DNA of 8,874 nucleotides from Acidobacteriota bacterium (GCA_021804195.1 JAJZKJ010000070.1:1-8874), one strand, 5' to 3'. Shown: positions 1 to 6,888, counted from the stretch's first letter. The notes: generated by a model not told the origin, from the letters alone. Program-made: numbers and translations.

Positions 1-916
1 TCTCCAGCACGCGGGAGCGGCTAAAGGGAAAGGCGGCCGCGCCGGCGGCAAGAAAACGGTGGCCAAAGGCGTAAATATCTTTGCCGTGCACATACGTTAC
101 CGTGCCGTCAGCCGAGACCGCCAGGTCGCCACGCATCAACTGCACGCTGATCATCTCTCCCGGCGTCACCCGCGGATCAGCCGGCATGGCCGGCTGCGGC
201 CCGCCGCCGGCGCCGGCCGCGGCTACCGGGGTCAATTGCATGGCCGCCAGGCGCGGCAGAAAATGCCGGATGGTGGAAGCGCTGAAGCCGGCCAGCGACA
301 AGGGCGTATTCAATGCCGGCAGCCCCGGCCAGCCTTCCGCCGATTGGTTTTCGGGCGGCGCGCCATACAGCCATTGCCGCCAGCGCCGCCAGGCGGCCGC
401 GCCCCAGGGCGAGTTGAGCCGCGCGGCGCCGAAGGGGCGAGCCTGCGCCGGGGTGGACCGGGCCTTGGCGCGGGTCCGCGGGCGCGGCGTGCGCGCGCGC
501 TGTGCCTGGCGCACCATCTGTTCGATGGGCGTAATGCCGGCCAGCGCGGTTTTGGCGAAAGGATAGCCGAGCGCGACCGCGCCCAGCAGTTTGCCGTCTA
601 TATACACCGGGCTGCCGCTCATGCCTTCAATCAGCCCGGTTTCCGCCAGCGGACCCCCGCTCAACTGGGCCCAGATCACCGCCTGCCGGGGGCCCATATC
701 GGGCGCCACGCCCAGAATTTTGACTTTGAAAGTCTGGATTTTACGGCCGCGAAAAACCGTGCGGCCGTAGCCGGTCAGGCCGGGACGCACCTGGCTCAAA
801 GGGAAAAATGGCGAGGCGCCGGCGGGGGTTTTATGCCGGGCATGAGATGGACGCTGAACCGCGGCCGCGGGAACTGCGCAGGCCGCCAGGAAAAAAACGA
901 AGCGGGACAACGACAT
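1..916 (-). CDS. Secreted SpoIVB/S55-type serine peptidase-like protein (C-terminus cut by window edge)
   Basis: The first 305 residues are visible and the frame stays open to the window edge. The N-terminus (MSLSRF, then a hydrophobic run to about residue 20 ending AAA) looks like a signal peptide. LAAC at residues 10-13 also fits a lipobox, but it would be a very short one. Residues 40-135 resemble the serine half of the SpoIVB peptidase fold: GLTGYG (46-51), then GMSGSPVYIDGK (98-109) with the probable nucleophile Ser100, then ITPIEQM (128-134). Residues 136-200 are an Arg/Pro/Trp-rich insert. The histidine half follows at about 255-290, with GTVTYV (271-276) and YAFGHRF (282-288), His286 being the candidate catalytic base. 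Family members cleave proteins outside the cytoplasm; SpoIVB itself signals during sporulation, which is not implied here. Ser precedes His, the reverse of SpoIVB. A weak AGG lies about 10 nt before the ATG. Activity and substrate are unknown. Confidence 0.8.
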   Translation of the reverse strand, partial: MSLSRFVFFLAACAVPAAAVQRPSHARHKTPAGASPFFPLSQVRPGLTGYGRTVFRGRKIQTFKVKILGVAPDMGPRQAVIWAQLSGGPLAETGLIEGMSGSPVYIDGKLLGAVALGYPFAKTALAGITPIEQMVRQAQRARTPRPRTRAKARSTPAQARPFGAARLNSPWGAAAWRRWRQWLYGAPPENQSAEGWPGLPALNTPLSLAGFSASTIRHFLPRLAAMQLTPVAAAGAGGGPQPAMPADPRVTPGEMISVQLMRGDLAVSADGTVTYVHGKDIYAFGHRFLAAGAAAFPFSRSRVLE

Positions 917-1011
917 TCTAGATTTTCCTACTCACCCGGGGGGAATATTTTCCGCAACCGGATTGCGATTGCCTTCAGTGTAGGTGTTGCCCGGCGGCGC
1001 GGTCAAGAAGC

Positions 1012-1018
1012 GGAGGTG
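1012..1018 (+). promoter_or_regulatory. Strong Shine-Dalgarno-like GGAGGTG with no obvious matching gene start
   Basis: GGAGGTG is the best ribosome-binding sequence in the divergent gap between the S55 gene and the 91-codon gene. It lies 6 nt (counted from GGAGG) before a GTG at 1023 and 11 nt before an ATG at 1028. The ATG at 1028 is followed by GAA and a stop (a two-codon ORF). The GTG opens a 73-codon frame that is out of register with the 91-codon gene. The 91-codon gene starts at 1060, too far away to use this site directly. The rest of the gap (917-1059) shows no convincing sigma-70 promoter on either strand. Confidence 0.5.
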
Positions 1019-1059
1019 TTAGGTGAAATGGAATAAAAACTGGATTACGATAAAACGTC

Positions 1060-1335
1060 ATGCCGCGAATGCTGCGCCTGATGATCGGAATCTTTGTGCT
1101 GCTGGCGCTGGGTTATCTGGTGTACAGCTCGCTGCATACGGCACGCTACCGGTACCGGGTCTGCGTGCGTTTCCACGGCCAGACCGCTTGCCGCATTGCC
1201 GAAGGCCGCACCCGAACCCAGGCCGAGCAGGGCGCGCTCGATGATGCCTGTGCGCAGATCGCCTCCGGTGTCACCGGCACGATCACCTGCCAGCAAAAGC
1301 CGGTGCTGAGCATGGAACGCCTGCCCTTGCAATAG
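1060..1335 (+). CDS. Small single-pass membrane protein of unknown function, 91 residues
   Basis: I do not recognise a named family, although similar small membrane proteins with a CV-x-F-G-x-x-x-CR and ACAxIxSGVT pattern are, to my memory, common in acidobacterial genomes. Residues 5-25 form one hydrophobic helix preceded by arginines (MPRMLR), which predicts N-in topology with the remaining 65 residues outside the cytoplasmic membrane. That tail has four cysteines (35, 44, 64, 77), enough for two disulfides, and the patterns VCVRFHGQTACR (34-45) and ACAQIASGVTGTITC (63-77). ATG 1060 is the first possible start because an in-frame TAA lies at 1051-1053; ATG 1069 is an alternative. Neither has a good ribosome-binding site, although GGAGGTG lies about 42 nt upstream in the wrong frame. 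The gene is divergent from the S55 gene and converges on the RDD gene with a 20-bp gap. Confidence 0.7.
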   Translation: MPRMLRLMIGIFVLLALGYLVYSSLHTARYRYRVCVRFHGQTACRIAEGRTRTQAEQGALDDACAQIASGVTGTITCQQKPVLSMERLPLQ

Positions 1336-1355
1336 GTGACTCGGCCGGTGCGCCG

Positions 1356-2567
1356 TCAGGACCGGGCGGCCGGCGATTGAAAAATAGACGCCGCGGACAC
1401 GGGGACAACGAGATAGGTCGAGCTCCAGTAGTCGTGCCAGGCGAGCTGGTCATCATCCAAAAACATCCACCAGAAGCCAAAACCGAGGGCGGCAAGCGAA
1501 AACAGCATCATGCCGGCCCTCCGGCGGCATGAGCGCGCGGTCGTGGGCCGGCCGGAAAAGTCATGCAGCAGCAAGCCCTGCCAGCGCATGCCGGCGGTTG
1601 CGCCATTCAGCGAAAGCGAGACCACGATATAAATGGCGCCCCAGAGCCCGCAGATCATTCCGGCCAGGATGAAGCCCTGGCGCGGGCTCGCCAGGTGCGG
1701 CAGCCCCAGGCAGGCGATCGAAACCAGCGAGAAAAGCAGGCTGGCCGTAAGCACAATGCCGGCATCGGCGCAGGCGGCGCGGAATCGCACGCTGGCGGGC
1801 GCCGGGGGCAGCGGCAAGACCGGAAATTTTTGCAGGGCCGCGGCTGGTTCCCGCGGGGCGATGGCGATGGGCGCCCAATCCGCGCGGGATACCGCGGGCA
1901 GGCTGCGATGCTCAATGACCGGCGGAGTGATCGGTTCGCACAATAATGGCGGCTTCACGGCGAGCGGCGCGGGAGCGGGTAATCCCTCGACAGGACTGAC
2001 ATTTTCAGCCGGCTCGTCGGCGGCGGGCTGCAAGTCCTGAACAGAAAAATCAGCCTCGCCCGAAATCGGAACCGCGGTCTGCCAGACTACAGCGGGATCG
2101 GAGAAGCCTCCGGCCAGCGGCGAAAAGGAATCGGAGGTTGTCGCAAGGGCAAGATCGGGCAGCACCGTGGTGCCGGGGTCGAGCGCGGGCAGCACGTCAG
2201 CGGCCGGGGCGCCGGGGGCGGAGGCAACCTCAAAGCCGGCCGGGGCAGCGGCGGACATTTTTGCCGCGGAAGGCTTTTGAAAAATAATCAGGTTATCGGG
2301 CACGGACGCGAGCGGCGGGGAAGAAAATTCCAATGCGGCTTGAACGTTCCCGGCGATGCGCCCGCGGCGCATCTGGTAACGGCGCAGGCGGTCGCGCACC
2401 TCGGTCTGCCAATCGGGGGATGAATCGGCCACCGGCGCCAGCGCGGGCGCCAGGTTATCCACCAGAGGCGGCTGCTGGCTCAATTGCCGGCATAGACAGG
2501 GCTGCCCCAGGTGGTTCAGATTTCCGCAGCGCGAGCATCGCATGAGTTTCAATCCGTTGCGTTCCAT
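1356..2567 (-). CDS. Zinc-ribbon-like / RDD-family membrane protein, 403 residues
   Basis: The protein has three parts. Residues 9-27 form a short cysteine cluster, CSRC (11-14) and CLC (24-26), which looks like a small zinc ribbon. Residues 53-70 (WQTEVRDRLRRYQMRRGR) are a basic amphipathic segment that I associate with this class of RDD proteins. A linker of about 190 residues rich in Ala and Pro follows. The C-terminal RDD domain starts near residue 259 with RFRAACAD, containing the R-A-D pattern of the first helix. It has predicted membrane segments at about 271-291, 298-320 and 350-370, and ends with the family-like FGFWWMFLDDDQLAWHD (362-378). RDD proteins are poorly characterised integral membrane proteins; some are linked to ion transport, which I cannot assign here. 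The chosen ATG has AGGG 4 nt upstream on the mRNA. Met9 is an alternative start that still keeps all four cysteines. Confidence 0.8.
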   Translation of the reverse strand: MERNGLKLMRCSRCGNLNHLGQPCLCRQLSQQPPLVDNLAPALAPVADSSPDWQTEVRDRLRRYQMRRGRIAGNVQAALEFSSPPLASVPDNLIIFQKPSAAKMSAAAPAGFEVASAPGAPAADVLPALDPGTTVLPDLALATTSDSFSPLAGGFSDPAVVWQTAVPISGEADFSVQDLQPAADEPAENVSPVEGLPAPAPLAVKPPLLCEPITPPVIEHRSLPAVSRADWAPIAIAPREPAAALQKFPVLPLPPAPASVRFRAACADAGIVLTASLLFSLVSIACLGLPHLASPRQGFILAGMICGLWGAIYIVVSLSLNGATAGMRWQGLLLHDFSGRPTTARSCRRRAGMMLFSLAALGFGFWWMFLDDDQLAWHDYWSSTYLVVPVSAASIFQSPAARS

Positions 2568-2574
2568 TTACCCT

Positions 2575-2587
2575 GGCCGGTCCGGCC
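2575..2587. repeat. GC-rich inverted repeat GGCCGG-T-CCGGCC next to the RDD start
   Basis: Perfect 6-bp arms flank one central base, 8 nt from the RDD gene's ATG and directly beside its AGGG ribosome-binding site. On the mRNA it could fold as a small hairpin that affects ribosome access. GGCCGG strings are frequent in this GC-rich sequence, so chance is a fair explanation. Confidence 0.35.
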
Positions 2588-2621
2588 GAAACATACTGCC
2601 CGGCCGCGCGGCAATTTTTGT

Positions 2622-2650
2622 TTCGCCCTCTGGATGCGGACAGCGATAAT
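2622..2650 (+). promoter_or_regulatory. Possible sigma-70 promoter for lptD (-10 GATAAT)
   Basis: GATAAT at 2645-2650 differs from the TATAAT consensus at one base. The hexamer 17 bp upstream (TTCGCC, 2622-2627) matches TTGACA at only three positions. Transcription would begin near 2657, giving a leader of about 30 nt before ATG 2687. This is a prediction from sequence alone. Confidence 0.35.
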
Positions 2651-2686
2651 AAGGCAGTGTTCTGGCCGGCGAAATCCCGTCCCATC

Positions 2687-4996
2687 ATGGCAAAATCATC
2701 GCGGCGCCGGACGCGGCGATGGCTCGCTTTCTTTGGTATCATGCTGGCCGGGCTTTGTCATGGAGTTTTACCCCTCTATGCCCAGCGCGGTGTTGATCTT
2801 TCAGGTACCGCCCCAGACCAGGGGGTGACCCTGCGCGCGCGCCAGCTCTGGTCCCAGGGCCCGCGGTATTATGCCGTGGGCCAGGTTCTGCTGCGCTATG
2901 AGGGCCTGCGTCTGCGCGCCGATCGCCTGCGCTACAACCGTGCCAGCCGCACCGTAACGGCCACCGGCCACGTGGTCTTTTCAAACCGCCGGGAAAAAAC
3001 CCGCATCACAGGCACCCGCGCCGTCTATAACCTGGCCAGCGGGCGGGGGGAATTTGACAATGCGCACGGATTCAGCGGCGTGGAACTGGCGGGCCGGCAG
3101 CGGATGCTGTTCTCCAATAATCCGTTTTTTTTCACCGCCCGGCGACTGCTCCGGCTGGGTCCCGATCATTACCGGATCGAGGATGGCACGATTACTTCCT
3201 GCCAGATGCCCCAGCCGAAATGGCGGCTGGCGGCGAGCGAGGTGGATTTTACCCTGGGCCATGACGCGACGCTGCATAACGCCAGCTTCCGGTTTCTGGG
3301 CGTGCCGGTATTTTATTTTCCCTATCTCACCCATTCGCTGAACCACTCGGGAAGGCACAGCGGATTTCTGCTGCCCGTGGTCGGCTATTCTTCCGTCAAA
3401 GGCGATGTGCTGGGCGATGCTTTTTTCTGGGCCATCAACCGCAGCTGGGGACTGACGCTGGGCGGCGATCTCTATTCCGCCCGCGGCTGGGCCGAGCATG
3501 TGTCCTTGAACAGCCGGCCGACGCGGGAATCGCGGTTAAACGTGCAACTGGACGGCGTGTTTGACCGCCAGAACGAGGGCGGCCAGGAATTGCGGATTCA
3601 GGCCACGCATGCTCCGGTTTCCGGCTTTCGCGCGGTGCTGGATGTGGATTACCTGTCTTCCTATTCCTACCGCTATTTTTTTCAGCCCTCGCTGTCGCAG
3701 GCCATCAATACCGAAGCGATCTCGACCGGGTTTCTGGAAAAGCAACTGCACGGCTATGATCTGGCGGTGGTGGGGCAGCGCTACCAGAATTTTCTCAGCA
3801 CCACGCGCAGCGACCAGGTGACCATCACCACCCTGCCCAGCCTGGATTGGGGCTCCTGGGATCGCCGCATTTTTTCCGACTGGCCGCTGTATGCTTCCTG
3901 GCACAGCAGCTTCAGCCTGTTGGACCGCTCGCAGCCCGGGTTCAGCAGCGGCATTTTAGAACGCCTGCATTTCACGCCCCGGCTCAGCCTGCCCTGGCGC
4001 AATGCCACCGGCGCCTGGCGGCTGACCCTCGGGCTGGACGATACCTATTACTCCGAACAGCAAACGCCGAGCGGCGCGCCGGGCGCCGCCAGCCAGGTAA
4101 ATCCGGCCGGAATCAATGAACTGGCCGAAACCGCGGATCTGCGCTGGCGTCCGCCCGGGCTGGAACGCACCTACAACACCCCCGGCGGCTGGCTGGGCAA
4201 CCGGGTCAAACATGTCATCCAGCCCGAGGCGCACTGGCGGGCGGTGACGGGCATGCATAATTTTCAGAATATTATTCAGTTCGACCCCACCGATATCCTG
4301 ACCGACACGCAGGAACTGGACTACGGCCTGACCAACCGCTGGCTGACCGAAAACAGCCATGGCCAGACGCGGGAGCTGGTTTCCTGGACGCTGGAGCAAA
4401 AATATTTTTTCAATCCCAGCTTTGGCGGGGCGCTCACCCCGGGCGCGCGGAATGTGTTTTTAACCACGGCCATGCTAAGCCCCTTTGCCTTCGCCGCCCA
4501 GAGCCGGAATTTTTCCCCCCTCAGCTCGATTCTTCGCGTGCAGCCCGCGGCCGATTTTGACGGCGAATGGCGGCTCGATCTGGACCCCTCCGGCCGTCTG
4601 GCGGCCAGCGCCTTTAACGGGGACTTTCATCTGCGGAACTGGTATTTCAGCGGCAGCCATTATCTGATCCAGTATCCCGCCGGGCTGGCCCGGCGTTTTC
4701 TGCCGCCGGGCGAAACGCGCATTGATCAACTGCGGCTGGGCGCCGGGTATGGGCGCGGCAACCACCCCGGCTGGAGCCTGGGCGCGGCCACGGCCGTGGA
4801 TTTACATTTGAACCGGCTGCAATACAACGCGATTGAAACCGCCTACAACTGGGATTGCTGCGGCTTTGCCTTCGAATACCGGCTGTTTTCTCTGGGCACC
4901 CTCAGCCTGCAAAACCGCAGTGAATATCTGTTCAGTATTTCGCTGGCCAATATCGGCAGCTTCGGCAACCTGCGGGAGGGCGAACGGCTGTTCTAA
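2687..4996 (+). CDS. lptD: LPS-assembly outer-membrane protein LptD, 769 residues
   Basis: LptD is the outer-membrane beta-barrel that, with the lipoprotein LptE, inserts lipopolysaccharide into the outer leaflet. Residues 1-32 are a signal peptide (RRRTRR, hydrophobic run, likely cut after LYA). Residues 46-150 are the periplasmic OstA/LptA-like beta-jellyroll with RADRLRYNRASRTVTATGHV (77-96). LptD hallmarks follow: ITSCQMPQPKW (169-179), FLGVPVFYFPYL just after residue 200, and SGFLLPVVGYSS. The rest is barrel-like, with alternating aromatic strands to a terminal phenylalanine, and its length is close to the E. coli protein's 784. Adjacent Cys724-Cys725 and Cys172 are the only cysteines after the signal peptide. 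The frame is open upstream to TTG 2618 and includes GTG 2657. ATG 2687 is preferred because it begins a proper signal peptide, but it lacks a clear ribosome-binding site. The gene is divergent from the RDD gene and converges on def. No lptE or other lpt gene is visible. Confidence 0.95.
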   Translation: MAKSSRRRTRRWLAFFGIMLAGLCHGVLPLYAQRGVDLSGTAPDQGVTLRARQLWSQGPRYYAVGQVLLRYEGLRLRADRLRYNRASRTVTATGHVVFSNRREKTRITGTRAVYNLASGRGEFDNAHGFSGVELAGRQRMLFSNNPFFFTARRLLRLGPDHYRIEDGTITSCQMPQPKWRLAASEVDFTLGHDATLHNASFRFLGVPVFYFPYLTHSLNHSGRHSGFLLPVVGYSSVKGDVLGDAFFWAINRSWGLTLGGDLYSARGWAEHVSLNSRPTRESRLNVQLDGVFDRQNEGGQELRIQATHAPVSGFRAVLDVDYLSSYSYRYFFQPSLSQAINTEAISTGFLEKQLHGYDLAVVGQRYQNFLSTTRSDQVTITTLPSLDWGSWDRRIFSDWPLYASWHSSFSLLDRSQPGFSSGILERLHFTPRLSLPWRNATGAWRLTLGLDDTYYSEQQTPSGAPGAASQVNPAGINELAETADLRWRPPGLERTYNTPGGWLGNRVKHVIQPEAHWRAVTGMHNFQNIIQFDPTDILTDTQELDYGLTNRWLTENSHGQTRELVSWTLEQKYFFNPSFGGALTPGARNVFLTTAMLSPFAFAAQSRNFSPLSSILRVQPAADFDGEWRLDLDPSGRLAASAFNGDFHLRNWYFSGSHYLIQYPAGLARRFLPPGETRIDQLRLGAGYGRGNHPGWSLGAATAVDLHLNRLQYNAIETAYNWDCCGFAFEYRLFSLGTLSLQNRSEYLFSISLANIGSFGNLREGERLF

Positions 4997-5013
4997 AACC
5001 GCGCCGGTTGTTC
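4997..5013. terminator. Weak hairpin between convergent lptD and def
   Basis: The 19-bp gap holds AACCG-CGC-CGGTT (4997-5009), a 5-bp stem with a 3-base loop. On the plus strand GTTCTCTT follows. On the minus strand the stem runs into TTTT, so it could work in both directions. The stem is short and the T-tracts are poor, so termination may instead be Rho-dependent. Confidence 0.35.
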
Positions 5014-5015
5014 TC

Positions 5016-5534
5016 TTACCACTCGCCGTCTTTTTGCAGCTTGCGGATTTTGCGCTTGATCACGTCGCGCTTGAGGGCGCTGAGGTGGGAAAGAAACAGC
5101 TTGCCGTTCAGGTGGTCTATTTCGTGCTGGAACGCCCGCGCCAGCAGCTCGGTGCCCGAGCGCTCGAACCATTGCCCCTCGGCATCCTGGGCGCGGACCG
5201 TGGCCCGCATGGCCCGGGTGACCTCGGCGCGAAAGCCGGGAACGCTGAGGCAGCCTTCCTCCCCCGTCTGCTCGCCTTCGGTGGCGATGATTTCGGGGTT
5301 GATGAGAACGATCCGCTCGGGGGGCTGTTCGTCGAGCGCGCAGTCAATGACGGTGATGCGCTGCGAAATGCCGATCTGGGGCGCGGCCAGCCCGACTCCC
5401 CGGGCGGCATACATGGTGGCGAACATATCCTCAATCAACTGCCGCAGTTTAGCGGCGCCGAAGGCGGTGACTTCCGCCGCCGGCGCCAGCAGCACCGGTT
5501 CGGGAAATTTGACGATGGTGTAAATTTTGCCCAT
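5016..5534 (-). CDS. def: Peptide deformylase, 172 residues
   Basis: This metalloenzyme removes the N-formyl group from the initiator methionine of new proteins at the ribosome. All three family motifs are intact: GVGLAAPQIG (46-55), EEGCLSVPG (92-100) and QHEIDHLNG (136-144). The metal ligands would be Cys95, His137 and His141, with Glu138 as the catalytic acid/base and Gln53 in the oxyanion pocket. Length and the EGCLS form fit type I bacterial deformylases. The N-terminus IVKFPEPVL (7-15) matches the usual start, which supports the ATG chosen although the ribosome-binding site is weak. It lies 41 bp downstream of aroC on the same strand and is probably co-transcribed with it. The common partner fmt (methionyl-tRNA formyltransferase) is not beside it, since lptD follows in the opposite orientation. 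Confidence 0.96.
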   Translation of the reverse strand: MGKIYTIVKFPEPVLLAPAAEVTAFGAAKLRQLIEDMFATMYAARGVGLAAPQIGISQRITVIDCALDEQPPERIVLINPEIIATEGEQTGEEGCLSVPGFRAEVTRAMRATVRAQDAEGQWFERSGTELLARAFQHEIDHLNGKLFLSHLSALKRDVIKRKIRKLQKDGEW

Positions 5535-5575
5535 GGCAGCGAGTCCGCGCAGTCAAGGAACACGGCGGATGGCGT

Positions 5576-6748
5576 TTACCAGTTTTTAACCTGTTCGAGA
5601 TAGCCCTGATAGTTGCGCCGCAGTTCGGCCAGCGAATCGCCGCCGCATTTTTCCAGAACCGCGCGGGCCAGCACCAGCGCGACCATGGCCTCGCCGATCA
5701 CCGCGGCGGCCGGAGCCACGCAGACATCGGAGCGCTCATAGGCGGCCTTGACCGGCTCGCGGGTGATGAAATCCACCGATTCCAGCGGCCGGCGCAGGGT
5801 GGAAATGGGCTTCAGATAGCCGCGGACCACCAGGTCTTCGCCATTGGTCATGCCGCCTTCCAGGCCGCCGGCATGGTTGGAGGGCCGGAAAAAGCGGCGC
5901 GCGGCGCGGTCATAGTGAATGGGATCCTGGGCCTGGCTGCCGGGGCTCGCGGCGCCCTGGATGCCATCGCCAATCTCGGCCGCCTTGACCGCCTGAATGG
6001 AAACCAGCGCCTGCATGAGCTGCCCATCCAGCCGCTGATCCCAATGCGCATAGCTGCCCAGGCCGGGGGGCAGGCCGCGGGCGCGTATCTCAAAAACCGC
6101 GCCCAGAGAGTCGCCGGTTTTCAGGGCGTGGTCCACGGCCGCTTTCATGCGGGCTTCGGCCGCGGCATCAAGACAGCCGAGCATGACTTCTTCCTGGCCG
6201 GCCAGGGCGCGCAGACCCTCCCAGGTGACCGGAAAATCCGCGTCCAGAGCGGCCGCGCCGACGGCGCGCACATGGCCCAGCACCTCAATTTCCAGTTCCC
6301 GCAACAGCAGTTTAGCCAATGCCCCCAGGGCCACCCGGGTGGTGGTTTCCCGCGCGCTGGCCCGCTCCAGCACATAGCGCGACTCGGGGAAATTGTGTTT
6401 GATGGCGCCCGCCAGATCGGCGTGGCCGGGCCGCGGGCTGGCGACGGGCCGCGCGGTTTCGCCCGCCGGTTCGGTGACCGAAAGCGTCCGTTCCCAGTTT
6501 TTCCAGTCCCGGTTTTCGATGCGCAGCGCGATCGGCGCGCCGATGGTGATGCCGTTATGCACGCCGGCAAGAAAATGCGCATGATCGCGCTCGATTTTCA
6601 TGCGCCCGCCGCGGCCATAGCCCTGCTGGCGGCGCCAGAGTTCGCGGTCAATAAAGGGGAAATCCAGACTCAAGCCGGCCGGCATGCCGTGCAGCAGGCC
6701 TATCAGCGCCTCACCGTGCGATTCACCCGCGGTATGGAAACTAAACAT
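5576..6748 (-). CDS. aroC: Chorismate synthase, 390 residues
   Basis: AroC converts 5-enolpyruvylshikimate-3-phosphate to chorismate using reduced FMN, the last step of the shikimate pathway to aromatic amino acids and folate. The sequence is complete and well conserved: TAGESHG (6-12) with invariant His11, RRQQGYGRGGRMKIE (39-53), NRDWKNW (79-85), RPGHADL (106-112) with the second invariant His109, ERASARETTTRVALGA (128-143), AHWDQRLDGQLM (234-245), GGLEGGMTNGE (294-304) and a C-terminal EAMVALVLA (353-361). The RRQxGYGRGxRMKIE and NRDWxNW forms belong to the lineage seen in Firmicutes, Actinobacteria and relatives rather than the gammaproteobacterial one. The start MFSFHTAGESHG is the normal position. 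No Shine-Dalgarno sequence precedes it, while TATAAT lies only 14 nt upstream, suggesting a very short leader. It is probably the first gene of an aroC-def unit. Confidence 0.97.
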   Translation of the reverse strand: MFSFHTAGESHGEALIGLLHGMPAGLSLDFPFIDRELWRRQQGYGRGGRMKIERDHAHFLAGVHNGITIGAPIALRIENRDWKNWERTLSVTEPAGETARPVASPRPGHADLAGAIKHNFPESRYVLERASARETTTRVALGALAKLLLRELEIEVLGHVRAVGAAALDADFPVTWEGLRALAGQEEVMLGCLDAAAEARMKAAVDHALKTGDSLGAVFEIRARGLPPGLGSYAHWDQRLDGQLMQALVSIQAVKAAEIGDGIQGAASPGSQAQDPIHYDRAARRFFRPSNHAGGLEGGMTNGEDLVVRGYLKPISTLRRPLESVDFITREPVKAAYERSDVCVAPAAAVIGEAMVALVLARAVLEKCGGDSLAELRRNYQGYLEQVKNW

Positions 6749-6762
6749 GGGGGAAGGACTTA

Positions 6763-6768
6763 ATTATA
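6763..6768 (-). promoter_or_regulatory. Consensus -10 box (TATAAT) upstream of aroC
   Basis: A perfect TATAAT reads toward aroC on the minus strand. No good -35 hexamer is found 16-18 bp upstream, where the sequence is GC-rich. A start about 7 nt downstream would leave a 5' leader of only about 7 nt, which agrees with the absence of a ribosome-binding site before the aroC ATG. Confidence 0.4.
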
Positions 6769-6812
6769 GAGTAGGGCGGCAGAGGCGGGTGGGCAGAATG
6801 TGGTATTTCGCA

Positions 6813-6844
6813 TTGTTCCCTCCGGGGGCAAGCAGTATACTGCT
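6813..6844 (+). promoter_or_regulatory. Promoter with overlapping palindromic operator upstream of the Asp-box gene
   Basis: TTGTTC (6813-6818) and TATACT (6836-6841) are spaced by exactly 17 bp and read toward the Asp-box gene. The -10 lies inside AGCAGTATACTGCT (6831-6844), a perfect 14-bp palindrome and a typical shape for a dimeric regulator's site. Bound protein here would block RNA polymerase. The predicted transcript starts near 6848, leaving a leader of about 41 nt that carries AAAGGA (6876-6881) 7 nt before the ATG. The palindrome plus the following CTTTTT could also be read as a 5-bp hairpin terminator, but no plus-strand gene ends before it. Confidence 0.45.
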
Positions 6845-6888
6845 CTTTTTCGATTTGCCGGTTTGGAATGCGCCGAAAGGACTGTCAA

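Noticed and set aside
59..1036. A 325-codon plus-strand frame over the S55 gene
   Set aside because: The minus strand carries a signal peptide and the GMSGSP and FGH motifs. The plus-strand product is Arg/Gly/Pro-rich with no domain.
1336..1355. A possible terminator in the 20-bp convergent gap between the 91-residue gene and the RDD gene
   Set aside because: Only short GGCC-type self-complementarity is present, with no T-tract on either side.
2693..2725. A possible twin-arginine export signal in LptD (RRRTRRW)
   Set aside because: LptD is a Sec substrate folded in the outer membrane, and the arginines are explained by the usual basic n-region.
4833..5603. A 256-codon plus-strand frame spanning the end of lptD and the antisense of def
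   Set aside because: It crosses two well-supported genes in other frames and shows no domain or ribosome-binding site of its own.
5873..6763. A 296-codon plus-strand frame opposite aroC
   Set aside because: It is a shadow of aroC, which has every chorismate synthase motif intact.
6831..6850. The palindrome followed by CTTTTT read as a Rho-independent terminator
   Set aside because: No plus-strand gene ends upstream of it, and its stem would be only 5 bp. An operator or promoter reading fits the position better, although attenuation is not excluded.
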